DNA from: Hormiphora californensis
Taxonomy: Eukaryota > Ctenophora > Tentaculata > Cydippida > Pleurobrachiidae
Direction: 5' to 3'
DNA: 64,000 bases
Assembly (NCBI GenBank): GCA_020137815.1
Contig: CM035353.1
Location: forward strand, 7,099,298-7,163,297
Shown: positions 30,705 to 42,100 of the stretch, piece by piece
Layout: every line of letters starts with the position of its first letter
Position numbering within the stretch: the stretch's first letter is position 1
Notes under the pieces: model-generated
The model's database searches: none
What the model saw: the letters and a program-made list of their open reading frames with translations, nothing else
What the model was told of the DNA's origin: nothing
Made by a program: the position numbers and the translations under genes

Positions 30705-33665
30705 ATGGAGGCCCCGGTTAGCCTGGAATATCTCCGGAAATGTACAGTAAATGGCTCCTCCAACCATCTCTTGTTCGCTGATCTCGTTATTCTGACTGAC
30801 AATAAGGCACTTCCAGTGCTCCTCAACTTCGCTACCACCTTCGACAGCAACCCTCTTAATGGAATCCACCCTGCTTGTCCCCTCCATATCATTCCATCAT
30901 CTTTCAAACAGGGCTGTGCATCATCCGGGCCCAGGACTACCAAACATAATCCATGTAAACTTCGTTTTCTTAAGTGGTGCCAAGAAACCCTGCGGAGAAC
31001 AACTGTTTTTGCACCTGAAGTCACACACTGCCAGTCGTCCTGTGTGCAGAGCCTGGCAGCAAGCTTGTTTGATTGTGGGGTTGTTGTCAGTACAGAACCG
31101 TGCACTGCTGGATTTAATGGGTTAGGGATATTCACTCTACAACTATCCGTGTCCGATTGTGAAAGTCTACTTTTCGGACATCGTCTTGAAATTCCACCGA
31201 TAACAGTATCTGGTGTTCAAGTGATAGGGGAACTGCCGAAATTCGCTGTTTCTACCGATATGGTGTTACATTTTATCAAGTTCCTAAAATCTATCTGTGG
31301 GGGCGTGGTTGAGGTTTGGGGCGAGGGAATCACTCAGATCGCCCTATCCGATAGGATTGCTATATCAAATATGGTGAAAGAAACCTCCCTGCAATGTATC
31401 TACTTTCCCTGTGACCGGGTATGTGTTGATTACCTCCGTGTAGTGGCCCCCCTCGTACATCCCAACAGAAAGGCGATATTGTGTCGACCACCTGTCGACC
31501 ACACGGTACAGCGTGCGTTCTCACGTAACTTCATCTTCGATCTGGCCACATGCCAACCAGCTGTTTCAGGACCTAAACGATCATCTGACAGGACGTTGTT
31601 GTCTAATTTTGTGACCGAGTTCAGGGAATCAATCCACCGGCGGTTATCACCAACTTCGTTTGGGGTAAGCGATAAGAACGAGGACCATGGAAAGGTGCTC
31701 TCACTCTCCCTCGCAGGTTGTACTAACTTCAGTAATGCACTGGTAACACTCCACACCGCATTGCTCGCTAAAAACATCCTAGATGTAGGAAAGTCTCTGC
31801 CATCGCATCTCTCAGCTTCATTTGCACCCGGTACTGGTCTTGCCAACCTGTACCTAGAGGAGATAGAGCTGGAGGGGGTGTTTTCCAAATTAGGGCTAAC
31901 TGAGGTTCGTTCTTGTTGTGCAGAAAGGACCCGGCCTGTAGAGAAAATAACGGAAGACGTAGTAACGTGTGCTCTGGTTTCTGGAAACGGGAACTACGAT
32001 AATCGGAAACATCCCAACACCTCTGCAACCTACCTCCTTGCTTCCCCTATCGCCCTACTGTTCGCCCTGGCTGGTTCTGTCAATGTTGATCTGGGGGATG
32101 TTGCGGAGGAGATCTGGCCGGATCGGGAGAGGCTGATACAGCTGGAGAGCCAGCAAGTTCTGCCCCGGGTTTGTGCACGTGTCTATAGGGAATTTAGGGA
32201 GTCGTGTGCTGCATTTCAGGAAGCGTTACCGGAGCATCAAGGACGAGGCAGGAGGAGGACTATCGGGCCATTCATATGGGATCCTCATTCTCATTATATT
32301 ATCAGACCTCCCTACCTGGAAATACCAACAGGTAAAAAGTCGGATTTTTTGAAGTTGTCTTTATGACAATTGCTTTACTGTTTATATTGTCTAAACTGGA
32401 TTTATGTTTTCTAAATATCCTATCTTTTTTCTGTTTTCAGGGTGGTCACGAGACATTGAGAGGGCTAGGGTGCTCATGGCACTAGGTGATAATGTAACCT
32501 CAGACCAAATATCTCCTAGCGGATCCATGTCACGAAACTCCCCTGCCGCCACGGTCAGTACCATCCCCACTATAACAGTTATAACTGTCTATTATATATA
32601 TATATATATATATGCGTAAACGGTATTATATAGCAAGTATAAATACTTGCATATCCCTTTTACACATCTTTTATAGACACCCTTTTATGTGTTATATGTG
32701 CACGCAAAAATGCACGATTTCAAACCTAATATATTGATCCTCAAAACACAATTTCCTTCTTCAGTATCTCTCGAACTGCAGAGTATCACCCCGGAATTAC
32801 GACTCATACGGGAGCAGGCGGGGTAATCACCACATTGTGGTTATGGGGGTGTTTTCAAAGGCTCGCAATACGGCTGTAGCTATGGCGGGCGCTTTCGCCT
32901 GTCACTACCCCACAGGGAGGATACTGGATCTGTATGAGGCAGCTATGGTGTACCGCCAATGTAGAACTCCCACCGTTATTCTAGCAGGTAAATATGGGGT
33001 TATTATATCTTGGTCTTATCCACAAGACTTTGGTGACAAGTCACAACTTTATTAGGGACCCCTAGACATCCTCAAGTGTGAATATGCGATAACCAATCAG
33101 ACTCTCCTGAGCTGTGTAGACACTTTGTTAATTCAGAACGTGGTTCAGGTGCGAACGATAACCAATCAAACAATCATTACATTTCAGGTGCCAACTACTG
33201 TACCGGTGTTTCTAGGGACAGTGGAGCGAGGGGTGTCCGACTGTTGGGGGTGTCTGCAGTTATATCACACTCCTTCCACCCACCACACATCCGGGAGTTA
33301 GTCTTCCAGGTAAGAAAAAATACATGTGTTTTGCAGGTTCGTTCTGCTAAAACATACATTCCGGTACCTTAAAAATAGTTTGATAATAATTCAGGTTTGA
33401 ACCCATGTAATCAATTAACATTTAATAATAAATTTCCTTGATATAGGGTGTCCTTCCCATTGAATGTAAGGAGGTTGACTGTGTGGACCCCACTTCTGAG
33501 ATATCAGTATCCTGGCGTGGTCCATCATCCCGAAAAGGCAGCCTCTCCTGGCTTGGTAGCAGTGGTTGTGTTTCCAAGGTCGATGTGACCCTGTTGGGCG
33601 ACATGGACTTGTTGAAGGCGGGTGGGCTGTGTAATTGGGCCATCAAACAGCAGCAGCAGCGGTAG
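30705..33665 (+). CDS. Aconitase / iron-regulatory-protein (IRP)-like protein, likely catalytically dead
   Basis: Exons: 30705-32331, 32441-32553, 32765-32987, 33188-33309, 33447-33665, all with matching phases, giving 767 aa against about 890 for IRP1. By-eye alignment to IRP1/cytosolic aconitase runs nearly end to end: PKFAVSTDMVL for the PHPLVTSTDIVL block, GEGITQIALSDR, CTNFSNA, SGNGNYDNRKHPN, GDNVTSDQISPSG, SYGSRRGN and GANYCTGVSRDSGARG. Key residues are changed: the DSH motif near residue 130 is EPC; DHS is replaced; the second and third Fe-S Cys motif (CxxC) reads CCAE, though the first Cys is kept; SGNRN is SGNGN; GSSRD is GVSRD. Enzymatic aconitase function therefore looks unlikely; RNA or another ligand binding is possible. 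An acceptor lies just before the ATG (exon from 30698), so an upstream first exon probably exists. The 3' exons are tandemly duplicated. Confidence 0.8.
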
Positions 33666-34854
33666 TGTGGAGAGAGAGAGGGAGAAAGAGAGGGAGAGGT
33701 AGATATCTAATTTGGATTTTTAACGAAATCTGTACAGTGATACAGTTTCCAGTTTTTTAGTAACAAAGTGATTTTGTGATTTCTATTTTTAACTTTCATG
33801 TTTTTTACCAACTAAACGCCATCGCCGAGTTAACTTTTCTTTTCTCACCGAATATATAATGTTTTAATTTTCTGGGTGAAGCCCAACGATTGTAAAGATC
33901 CAAAATGAACACCCTGTATAATGTTTTAATAAATTCATTCAGTGTGCTGTTGTTATCTAGTTATGTCCAACATATTGACGCCACGACTCTCTGGACGGTA
34001 CATCAAAACGGAGACAACAAGAATTGGAGTTGACCAGGGAGGGCTATCGAAAACTAGTGAGCTCATTTATGAGACACTAAAAAGAGATGGAATCGGCCGT
34101 GGCCTCTGGAATTCTTCTCCACTAAATATCCAATCAGGTACTGGATATTCCTCGCCACTTTTATGAATAAAGTAAACACATTTGTACACATTGTATAGCT
34201 GCTTTGTCACGTTGTGTGGATACTTTATTGTTCTCACATATCCAAAATGTTGTACAAATGTGTCCCACATGATGACTCCCACACTCTTTTGTTGAATCTC
34301 TTCAGTCTTCACCCTGTTTTATTGAATCTATTACCCCTGTTGGTGACAGACCCTTACTACTCCCGTGCATAGTGCAGTAAAACGAGGTCTGCTGTTATTG
34401 AATCCCTTCTTGTTTATTAGGTAGCGCTCAGGAGAAAATAAACTGGATATTTCTTGTTGATACCCTAAACTTCTCTTTCTGGCCGGACGAGGGAAAAGTA
34501 AAGTTTGGAGTAAAGGATCATGAAGGTAAGTGCTCATCTCCCTAAAACTTATAAACTATTTTGGACGGGAAACACTTATAAATCAATTTTCAAACATGAA
34601 TACGTGCACACCCAGGGGTCCCACACAGCAATTGCTGCAGCTAAGGGACCCCAAAAATATGTTCCCGCACCATGAATGTCTAATAACGTACATGTGCAGC
34701 ATTCCTCAATTGTATGTTTCACGGTGTGCACTGTGCAGTCTTTGCACACGATACACACACCTACACGCATATACGGCACGCTTGTCGCTTACCATACTAG
34801 CACATTGTGTGTGTTTTCCGCGGTATTCCTTTCCACTTCGTTCACAGTTATACA
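32494..34854. repeat. 2361-bp tandem duplication, copy 1
   Basis: This repeats at 34855-37215 with constant offset 2361 and almost no differences. It spans the last part of IRP-like exon 2 through the first two exons of QNG1. The end of copy 1 joins the start of copy 2 at TTATACA|GTAACCTCAG. Confidence 0.97.
33963..34525 (+). pseudogene. QNG1 first two exons, duplicate copy without the 3' exons
   Basis: Exons 33963-34137 and 34421-34525 are identical to the first two exons of the complete QNG1 gene at 36324-38246. The next two exons are not present before the duplication boundary. Unless transcripts splice across copy 2 into 37381, this copy cannot make a full enzyme. It keeps the promoter side next to the intact IRP-like gene. 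Confidence 0.75.
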
Positions 34855-37215
34855 GTAACCTCAGACCAAATATCTCCCAGCGGATCTATGTCGCGAAACT
34901 CACCTGCCGCCACGGTCAGTACCATCCCCACTATAACAGTTATAACTGTCTATTATATATATATATATATATATGCGTAAACGGTATTATATAGCAAGTA
35001 TAAATACTTGCATATCCCTTTTACACATCTTTTATAGACACCCTTTTATGTGTTATATGTGCACGCAAAAATGCACGATTTCAAACCTAATATATTGATC
35101 CTCAAAACACAATTTCCTTCTTCAGTATCTCTCGAACTGCAGAGTATCACCCCGGAATTACGACTCATACGGGAGCAGGCGGGGTAATCACCACATTGTG
35201 GTTATGGGGGTGTTTTCAAAGGCTCGCAATACGGCTGTAGCTATGGCGGGCGCTTTCGCCTGTCACTACCCCACAGGGAGGATACTGGATCTGTATGAGG
35301 CAGCTATGGTGTACCGCCAATGTAGAACTCCCACCGTTATTCTAGCAGGTAAATATGGGGTTATTATATCTTGGTCTTATCCACAAGACTTTGGTGACAA
35401 GTCACAACTTTATTAGGGACCCCTAGACATCCTCAAGTGTGAATATGCGATAACCAATCAGACTCTCCTGAGCTGTGTAGACACTTTGTTAATTCAGAAC
35501 GTGGTTCAGGTGCGAACGATAACCAATCAAACAATCATTACATTTCAGGTGCCAACTACTGTACCGGTGTTTCTAGGGACAGTGGAGCGAGGGGTGTCCG
35601 ACTGTTGGGGGTGTCTGCAGTTATATCACACTCCTTCCACCCACCACACATCCGGGAGTTAGTCTTCCAGGTAAGAAAAAATACATGTGTTTTGCAGGTT
35701 CGTTCTGCTAAAACATACATTCCGGTACCTTAAAAATAGTTTGATAATAATTCAGGTTTGAACCCATGTAATCAATTAACATTTAATAATAAATTTCCTT
35801 GATATAGGGTGTCCTTCCCATTGAATGTAAGGAGGTTGACTGTGTGGACCCCACTTCTGAGATATCAGTATCCTGGCGTGGTCCATCATCCCGAAAAGGC
35901 AGCCTCTCCTGGCTTGGTAGCAGTGGTTGTGTTTCCAAGGTCGATGTGACCCTGTTGGGCGACATGGACTTGTTGAAGGCGGGTGGGCTGTGTAATTGGG
36001 CCATCAAACAGCAGCAGCAGCGGTAGTGTGGAGAGAGAGAGGGAGAAAGAGAGGGAGAGGTAGATATCTAATTTGGATTTTTAACGAAATCTGTACAGTG
36101 ATACAGTTTCCAGTTTTTTAGTAACAAAGTGATTTTGTGATTTCTATTTTTAACTTTCATGTTTTTTACCAACTAAACGCCATCGCCGAGTTAACTTTTC
36201 TTTTCTCACCGAATATATAATGTTTTAATTTTCTGGGTGAAGCCCAACGATTGTAAAGATCCAAAATGAACACCCTGTATAATGTTTTAATAAATTCATT
36301 CAGTGTGCTGTTGTTATCTAGTTATGTCCAACATATTGACGCCACGACTCTCTGGACGGTACATCAAAACGGAGACAACAAGAATTGGAGTTGACCAGGG
36401 AGGGCTATCGAAAACTAGTGAGCTCATTTATGAGACACTAAAAAGAGATGGAATCGGCCGTGGCCTCTGGAATTCTTCTCCACTAAATATCCAATCAGGT
36501 ACTGGATATTCCTCGCCACTTTTATGAATAAAGTAAACACATTTGTACACATTGTATAGCTGCTTTGTCACGTTGTGTGGATACTTTATTGTTCTCACAT
36601 ATCCAAAATGTTGTACAAATGTGTCCCACATGATGACTCCCACACTCTTTTGTTGAATCTCTTCAGTCTTCACCCTGTTTTATTGAATCTATTACCCCTG
36701 TTGGTGACAGACCCTTACTACTCCCGTGCATAGTGCAGTAAAACGAGGTCTGCTGTTATTGAATCCCTTCTTGTTTATTAGGTAGCGCTCAGGAGAAAAT
36801 AAACTGGATATTTCTTGTTGATACCCTAAACTTCTCTTTCTGGCCGGACGAGGGAAAAGTAAAGTTTGGAGTAAAGGATCATGAAGGTAAGTGCTCATCT
36901 CCCTAAAACTTATAAACTATTTTGGACGGGAAACACTTATAAATCAATTTTCAAACATGAATACGTGCACACCCAGGGGTCCCACACAGCAATTGCTGCA
37001 GCTAAGGGACCCCAAAAATATGTTCCCGCACCATGAATGTCTAATAACGTACATGTGCAGCATTCCTCAATTGTATGTTTCACGGTGTGCACTGTGCAGT
37101 CTTTGCACACGATACACACACCTACACGCATATACGGCACGCTTGTCGCTTACCATGCTAGCACATTGTGTGTGTTTTCCGCGGTATTCCTTTCCACTTC
37201 GTTCACAGTTATACA
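34855..37215. repeat. 2361-bp tandem duplication, copy 2
   Basis: Nearly identical to 32494-34854. The differences I found are four third-position changes in the first 50 bp and one A/G change in intronic sequence near 34790/37151. QNG1 continues intact past the right edge of this copy. Confidence 0.97.
34857..36026 (+). pseudogene. Duplicated 3' exons of the IRP-like gene
   Basis: Exons corresponding to 32495-32553 (5' truncated), 32765-32987, 33188-33309 and 33447-33665 recur at 34857-34914, 35126-35348, 35549-35670 and 35808-36026, all open. The upstream 1.6-kb exon is missing. The junction created TATACAG|TAACC, a usable acceptor preceded by pyrimidines. Spliced from the donor at 32331 it keeps frame, so these could serve as alternative terminal exons rather than dead copies. 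Evidence for use would need transcripts. Confidence 0.6.
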
Positions 37216-38246
37216 CCCTTACTATTATACATGTTTGGTTACAAAGTCACCCCTATTACGGGAGCTCGTGTTGAGGGGTAATTTAATTACCAACTCAGAT
37301 GTATCACTATAATTGGCCTAACCTAGTGTTGGCGGAACCGGGGCTGTTGATCAAACCTCCCAACAACGTGTTCCTCTCAGGTAACCTACAGACAGGATAC
37401 TGGAGCCTGTGTGCGGCAGTTAACCGTGCCCTTCGTGTTGGTATCCCTGTGACATGTCCCGAGTTCATGGCATCAATGACAAAGGAACAACTCGCCACCA
37501 TTCTACGTAGTGATACAGGTAAGGTGATACAAGTGGTGATAGTGACATATATAATACAGGTCCCTACCTCAATTTCATGTTTCTGGATGTTTAACCTGGT
37601 TTATACCACCCCCTCACTACTATATACCTGTACTATATCAGGTGGGGAGATACCACTACTAGAGGAGCGCTGGAAGGCAGTAACCACAGCAGGCAAGACC
37701 CTTGTATCCCAATTCTTTGGCTCATTCTCCGTCTGTGTGTCCAGGGCTGAGAAGGACGTCCACAAACTGCTAGATATTATAGTGGATAACTTTGAATCCT
37801 ATCGAGACATGTGTTTATACCGGGGCAGGACTGTGTCCTTTCTAAAACGTGCCCAGATACTTGTATCAGACATTTGGACGTGCCTCGATGGTAAGGGCCT
37901 GGGGGAGTTCCATAATATTGACCAACTAACAATGTTCGCCGACTATAGGGTTCCTCAAGCCCTTGTAGCGCTCAATGTCTTGACGTATAGTGATGAGCTG
38001 AAGGCGATGTTAAAAGGACGGGAATCTATTGATCCAGGGAGTGAGGTTGAGTGCGAGATCAGGGGAATGAGTATTGTGGCGTGTGATATGATCTGCGAGA
38101 TGGTTACTGAGTTAGGTAGGGAGAGAGGGGTGGAGGTGGAGGTGTCTCCTCCTGTTGTGGACTATTGTATTTGGCTGTGGGCCAGGAAAAATAGAGATTT
38201 GATCGAGGAGTTACCTTTCCATCGGACGAGGACCATCTACTACTAG
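36324..38246 (+). CDS. QNG1: Queuosine 5'-phosphate N-glycosylase/hydrolase (DUF2419, C9orf64 family)
   Basis: Exons: 36324-36498, 36782-36886, 37381-37518, 37642-38246. All phases match, giving 340 aa, close to the human protein (about 341). Family blocks are clear: INWIFLVDTLNFSFWPDEG, TGYWSLCAAVNRAL, GIPVTCPEF, LLEERW, SYRDMCLYRGRTVSFLKRAQ, FADYRVPQALVALNVLTYSD, VECEIRG and the terminal PFHRTRTIYY. The enzyme releases queuine from queuosine-5'-phosphate so that animals can reuse dietary or microbial queuine for tRNA modification. It is soluble and cytosolic. The ATG lies three bases past an AG, so a 5' UTR intron is possible. The gene begins about 300 bp after the upstream aconitase-like stop codon. 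The 5' exons lie inside the tandem duplication; the 3' exons are single copy. Confidence 0.93.
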
Positions 38247-38647
38247 ACACATGTGTCCCCTGGTTTTTATATTCCTAACTGAGGTGCAGTGAGAGAGGTT
38301 TGAGTAACCATCGGCTTCAAGAATTGTTTTATGATGTTTGAAGTATGTTCAGAATATATCAACTATTTATAGATCAAGGTTCAAGGACTTTAGGACTTTG
38401 GGGCAGAGCGAGTAAATCGCGAGGGCCTGATAGATTATCTTGTAGGTTGTGCGCGTCACAGTTTATGTAACGCGCCGATACTTTAATACAGCGAGTTGGC
38501 ATTGTTAGCAATTGTGGCACGACCGCTTTTACTGGTCTTGTTCTAGAATTTTAAGACTATCTTGTGTTGTGTGTAACCATAATGACCCTCTTCAGAAGAC
38601 GTCATGAACATGATGATTTAATTGATACTTATCATTAATTTAGCAGA

Positions 38648-38974
38648 ATGGCTATCCGGTTAAAACGACACTACAAGAACAGGCACTTGGTATTCGGTTT
38701 ACTAGGTACTGTGGTTGGATTATCCATGTTAATACAGGTGAACTACACATATCCCAATTGTTAGTAAACCATTTACAAAACTAAATGGTACAGATTTGTC
38801 CCTTTTCTCTCTTATTATCAGTTGTTTTCGTTCTATTCGCCTTTACCATAGTCCATATGTTTCTAGGTGTTACCAAAGTTAAATCCGGATCTGGCTGAAA
38901 CTACACGTCCCAACAAGTACAGTCACATCAACATTGAGGAACTCAGACCTTATGATCCCAAGAAGAAATATTGA
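38648..38974 (+). CDS. 65-aa single-pass membrane protein, unidentified
   Basis: Two exons, 38648-38737 and 38867-38974, with GTGAAC donor and TTTCTAG acceptor in phase 0. The product starts MAIRLKRHYKNRH, then has one hydrophobic segment (about residues 14-31, LVFGLLGTVVGLSML), and ends in a polar tail (SHINIEELRPYDPKKKY). A basic start, one transmembrane helix and a short tail resemble small mitochondrial inner-membrane assembly factors, but I cannot match a specific family. It sits 400 bp after QNG1 and 190 bp before the ZDHHC17-like start on the same strand. The clean intron and frame suggest a real gene. Confidence 0.6.
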
Positions 38975-39165
38975 TATGAAAAATCCACAAGGGACTGAGC
39001 TTTCATATTAATTAATGAACTGAGCTTTGTTCACTTTTTAATGTCTGTTTTTGTAAATAAGTTATTATGTCGTGGCCCGACGTCGTTAATCCTTATCAGA
39101 TCTATGTGCTTTAACCCATTTTTATCTCACTTCCCAATCTACTACTATCCTGTATTATGTAGGAG

Positions 39166-42100
39166 ATGTCAGATGATGAACATTCAGCACCTCTAAAGTT
39201 GGTATGCCCCAAAACGCCCTCTCTTACAACCTCTGATCTGAATATCGTCCAGGCAACACAGGTAATGTTTTAATGTTTTGTTACCCTCATTTACGGAGAG
39301 GGTAGAGCAAATTTTGTTCAAACCCTTTGGCACGGGGAGGGTCGAGTAATGGTATAATGCCTGGCTGAGCACCAATTATAGTTATAGGTAGTGGTGATTC
39401 AGCAGTCAGCACTGCATAGATGATCCACTTTTTATTTCAAATACTCATCTTATCCTCAGAATGGTGTTGCAGCCCGTGTCAGGCATCTTGTTGATGAGGA
39501 GGGGTTCGATGTGAATGCACCTGATTCTCAGGATGTATCCCTTCTGCACTGGGCTGCTATCAACAACCGCCTCGAGGTAGTTACTGATAGTTACAGTCAA
39601 ACACCGATTTTCCGGGCTCCGATTTACCGGGAGGATAAAATTCCCCCGATTCAGCCCCGATATACCAAGCACCCCGATATACCGGCCACCCCGATATGCA
39701 GGGCACCCCGGTTTACCGGAAAAACTCTTTTTTCCCCGAGCATCCCGGCAAATCGGGGCCCGACTGAAGTTACACGGTTACTAATTGTCAGTTAGTTTAC
39801 CATATATGGGAATTCGTTAATTAATTAATAAACTTGTTTAGGTAGCCCGATTCCTGCTTGAAAGGGGTGCTAACGTTAACAAAATTGGAGGGGACCTTCG
39901 GGAGAATGCAATTCATTGGGCAACAAGGTAAACAAGGTTATGAAGAAATATTCGTATCTAGATACTTGTACCATGATTTATCTCCTAAGTGAAAAAGAGA
40001 GAGAGAGCATCAACACGCACCCCTAATACTACTATAACACCCCTCAATCCACAGGCAGAATCACCTTACTATGGTGGTATTGCTGATAAAACACGGAGGT
40101 AACTATGCGATGCCTAACCGGGACGGGTATACTCCTCTCCATATAGCGGCCGCCTTTCAGTTGACCGGAATATGTGCTTACTATCTCGCCCTTGGAATGG
40201 TAAGGTGGTGGTCATTTTGAGTAGTAACCATGGTAACCACACATACAATAAGTGACTATTTGGGTGTATATATTCTAACTAGCTATGGGTATTAATAATA
40301 TCTTAGTAGTAGAGTTCCGTTACGGCAGATACTAAACGGGAGTTTTTCTTTTGTGATATTAGTGATACTTTTCACACAGGATGTCGATGTTCGTAACAAT
40401 GCCCGAAAGACACCCCTAATGCTGGCCATCTCCAAACTACACCTCATGGACCCTGTGAGGTTGTTGGTCAAGTTCGGGGCGTCCCTCAGCACCTGTGACA
40501 GCGAGGGAAACACCCCCCTACACATGGCTGTACTTCAGAGTAACACTACGGTGTCTAATACACTGTTAGAGAATGGAGCGTGTATGCACACCTTCAACAA
40601 TGCTGGTGACACACCCCTACAACTATCAGGTTAGTTAATTATAGGGTCGAACAAAACAAGATTTTACTGTTACACCTGATGTACAGGTAATTGCAGGTAC
40701 AGCTCCAAATCTTGTTCGACCCTTCCTCTCTGTGCCCCGCCACGGTAAAACTAATGTAAAGGATCGTTAGAGCTGTACAGTCAACCCCCCCCCCCCGATT
40801 TATTAGACTTCTCGGGGGAAGGATAATACACGTTGTAATAATAATAATAATAATAATATACATCGAGGTGTACGGTAAACAGAGGTTTGATATCGCATGA
40901 AATAAATAAATTCTCTCTCTCTCTCTCTCCCTAGAAAAGTCCGGTAACTGCAGTATGATGCGAGTGTTCCGGAATAAGGTGAAACAAAACAGGATCGAGG
41001 AAGTGTTTACCAAGAAAGGGGTCCCTACTTTCCTGACCGTGTATCCGTCCATTGGAATGGGGCTCATCGGCTACATACTCACACTTGACCTCCCATATTT
41101 CATGCCCGTCTTATACATCGCAGGTATGATCAGGAGATTAGTTATTATAGGAGATTAGTTATTAGTTTTTGTTATGTTCTAACCCTCCCTTTACATTTGT
41201 GAAGGTAGTGATTCGGGGGCGCGGCGCCCGAAACACAGTCTAGCCAGGCAAATTAGTTTGGTAGCTAACTAGAAAAATATAGTTCATTTCCCTTCCTCAA
41301 TTCATAGCAAGAGTAAAATTCAGCCTATATTTGCTACTATGATACTCCCCACAGTTATTATATTGGTACTGGTGCTATGTGTCCGACTGTGTCTCACCCC
41401 AAATATTCCCCACAGTTATTATATTGGTACTGGTGCTATGTGTCCGACTGTGTCTCACCCCAAATACTGACAACCCCCTGCCCCTTGGCATCTACTTTGG
41501 CCTCATTCTCTGGCTGTATATCACTATCTACTACCAACTAGGACCCTACTACTTTGATCTTATCTTGGGGATGTGGTTTTTGGTCCTTGCCGGGGCTCAC
41601 TTTCACGCCTTTTGGAAGGTTTGGTGTGGGGATCCTGGCTTCCTGGGCGGATCACATGACAATTCAAGCAAGGTTAGATTTGGAATGATATATACCCTGA
41701 ACAGTGTTCACGGAACACTGAACCGATTATTTATAACTGAAAGATACATACATTTTCTGTATTCCCCCATCATCTATTTCAGGAGGTAATTCAGTTGTCC
41801 GAGGCAGGGCAGTTTGATCTGTCCAGGTTCTGCACCACCTGTCTTGTGCGGCGGCCAGTCCGCAGTAAACACTGTGTTGTATGTGACCGGTGCGTGGCGC
41901 GGTTTGATCACCATTGTCCCTTTGTAGGCAACTGTATAGGTAAGAAGGGAATTCAGAAGGGCATGCGGGTCAGGGAATTCGGAAGAGCATGGGGGCCAGG
42001 GGATTCAGAAGGGCATGAGGGCCAGGGGATTCAGAAGGGCATGGGGGTCAGGGAATTCAGAGGGGCATGAGGGCCATGGAAATTCAGAAGGGCATGAGGG

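Noticed and set aside
30686-31888. Minus-strand ORFs of about 150 aa over the IRP-like exon
   Set aside because: They are antisense shadows of the long coding exon; no motif and no splice support.
37299-37380. N-terminal extension of the open frame before the QNG1 exon at 37381
   Set aside because: It is intronic: the frame before the CTCTCAG acceptor has no family similarity, while splicing from 36886 preserves phase and the family sequence.
41220-41240. GC-rich word GGGGGCGCGGCGCCCGAAA in the ZDHHC17 intron as a regulatory site
   Set aside because: A single occurrence with no partner motif; similar words occur elsewhere by chance, for example near 22227.
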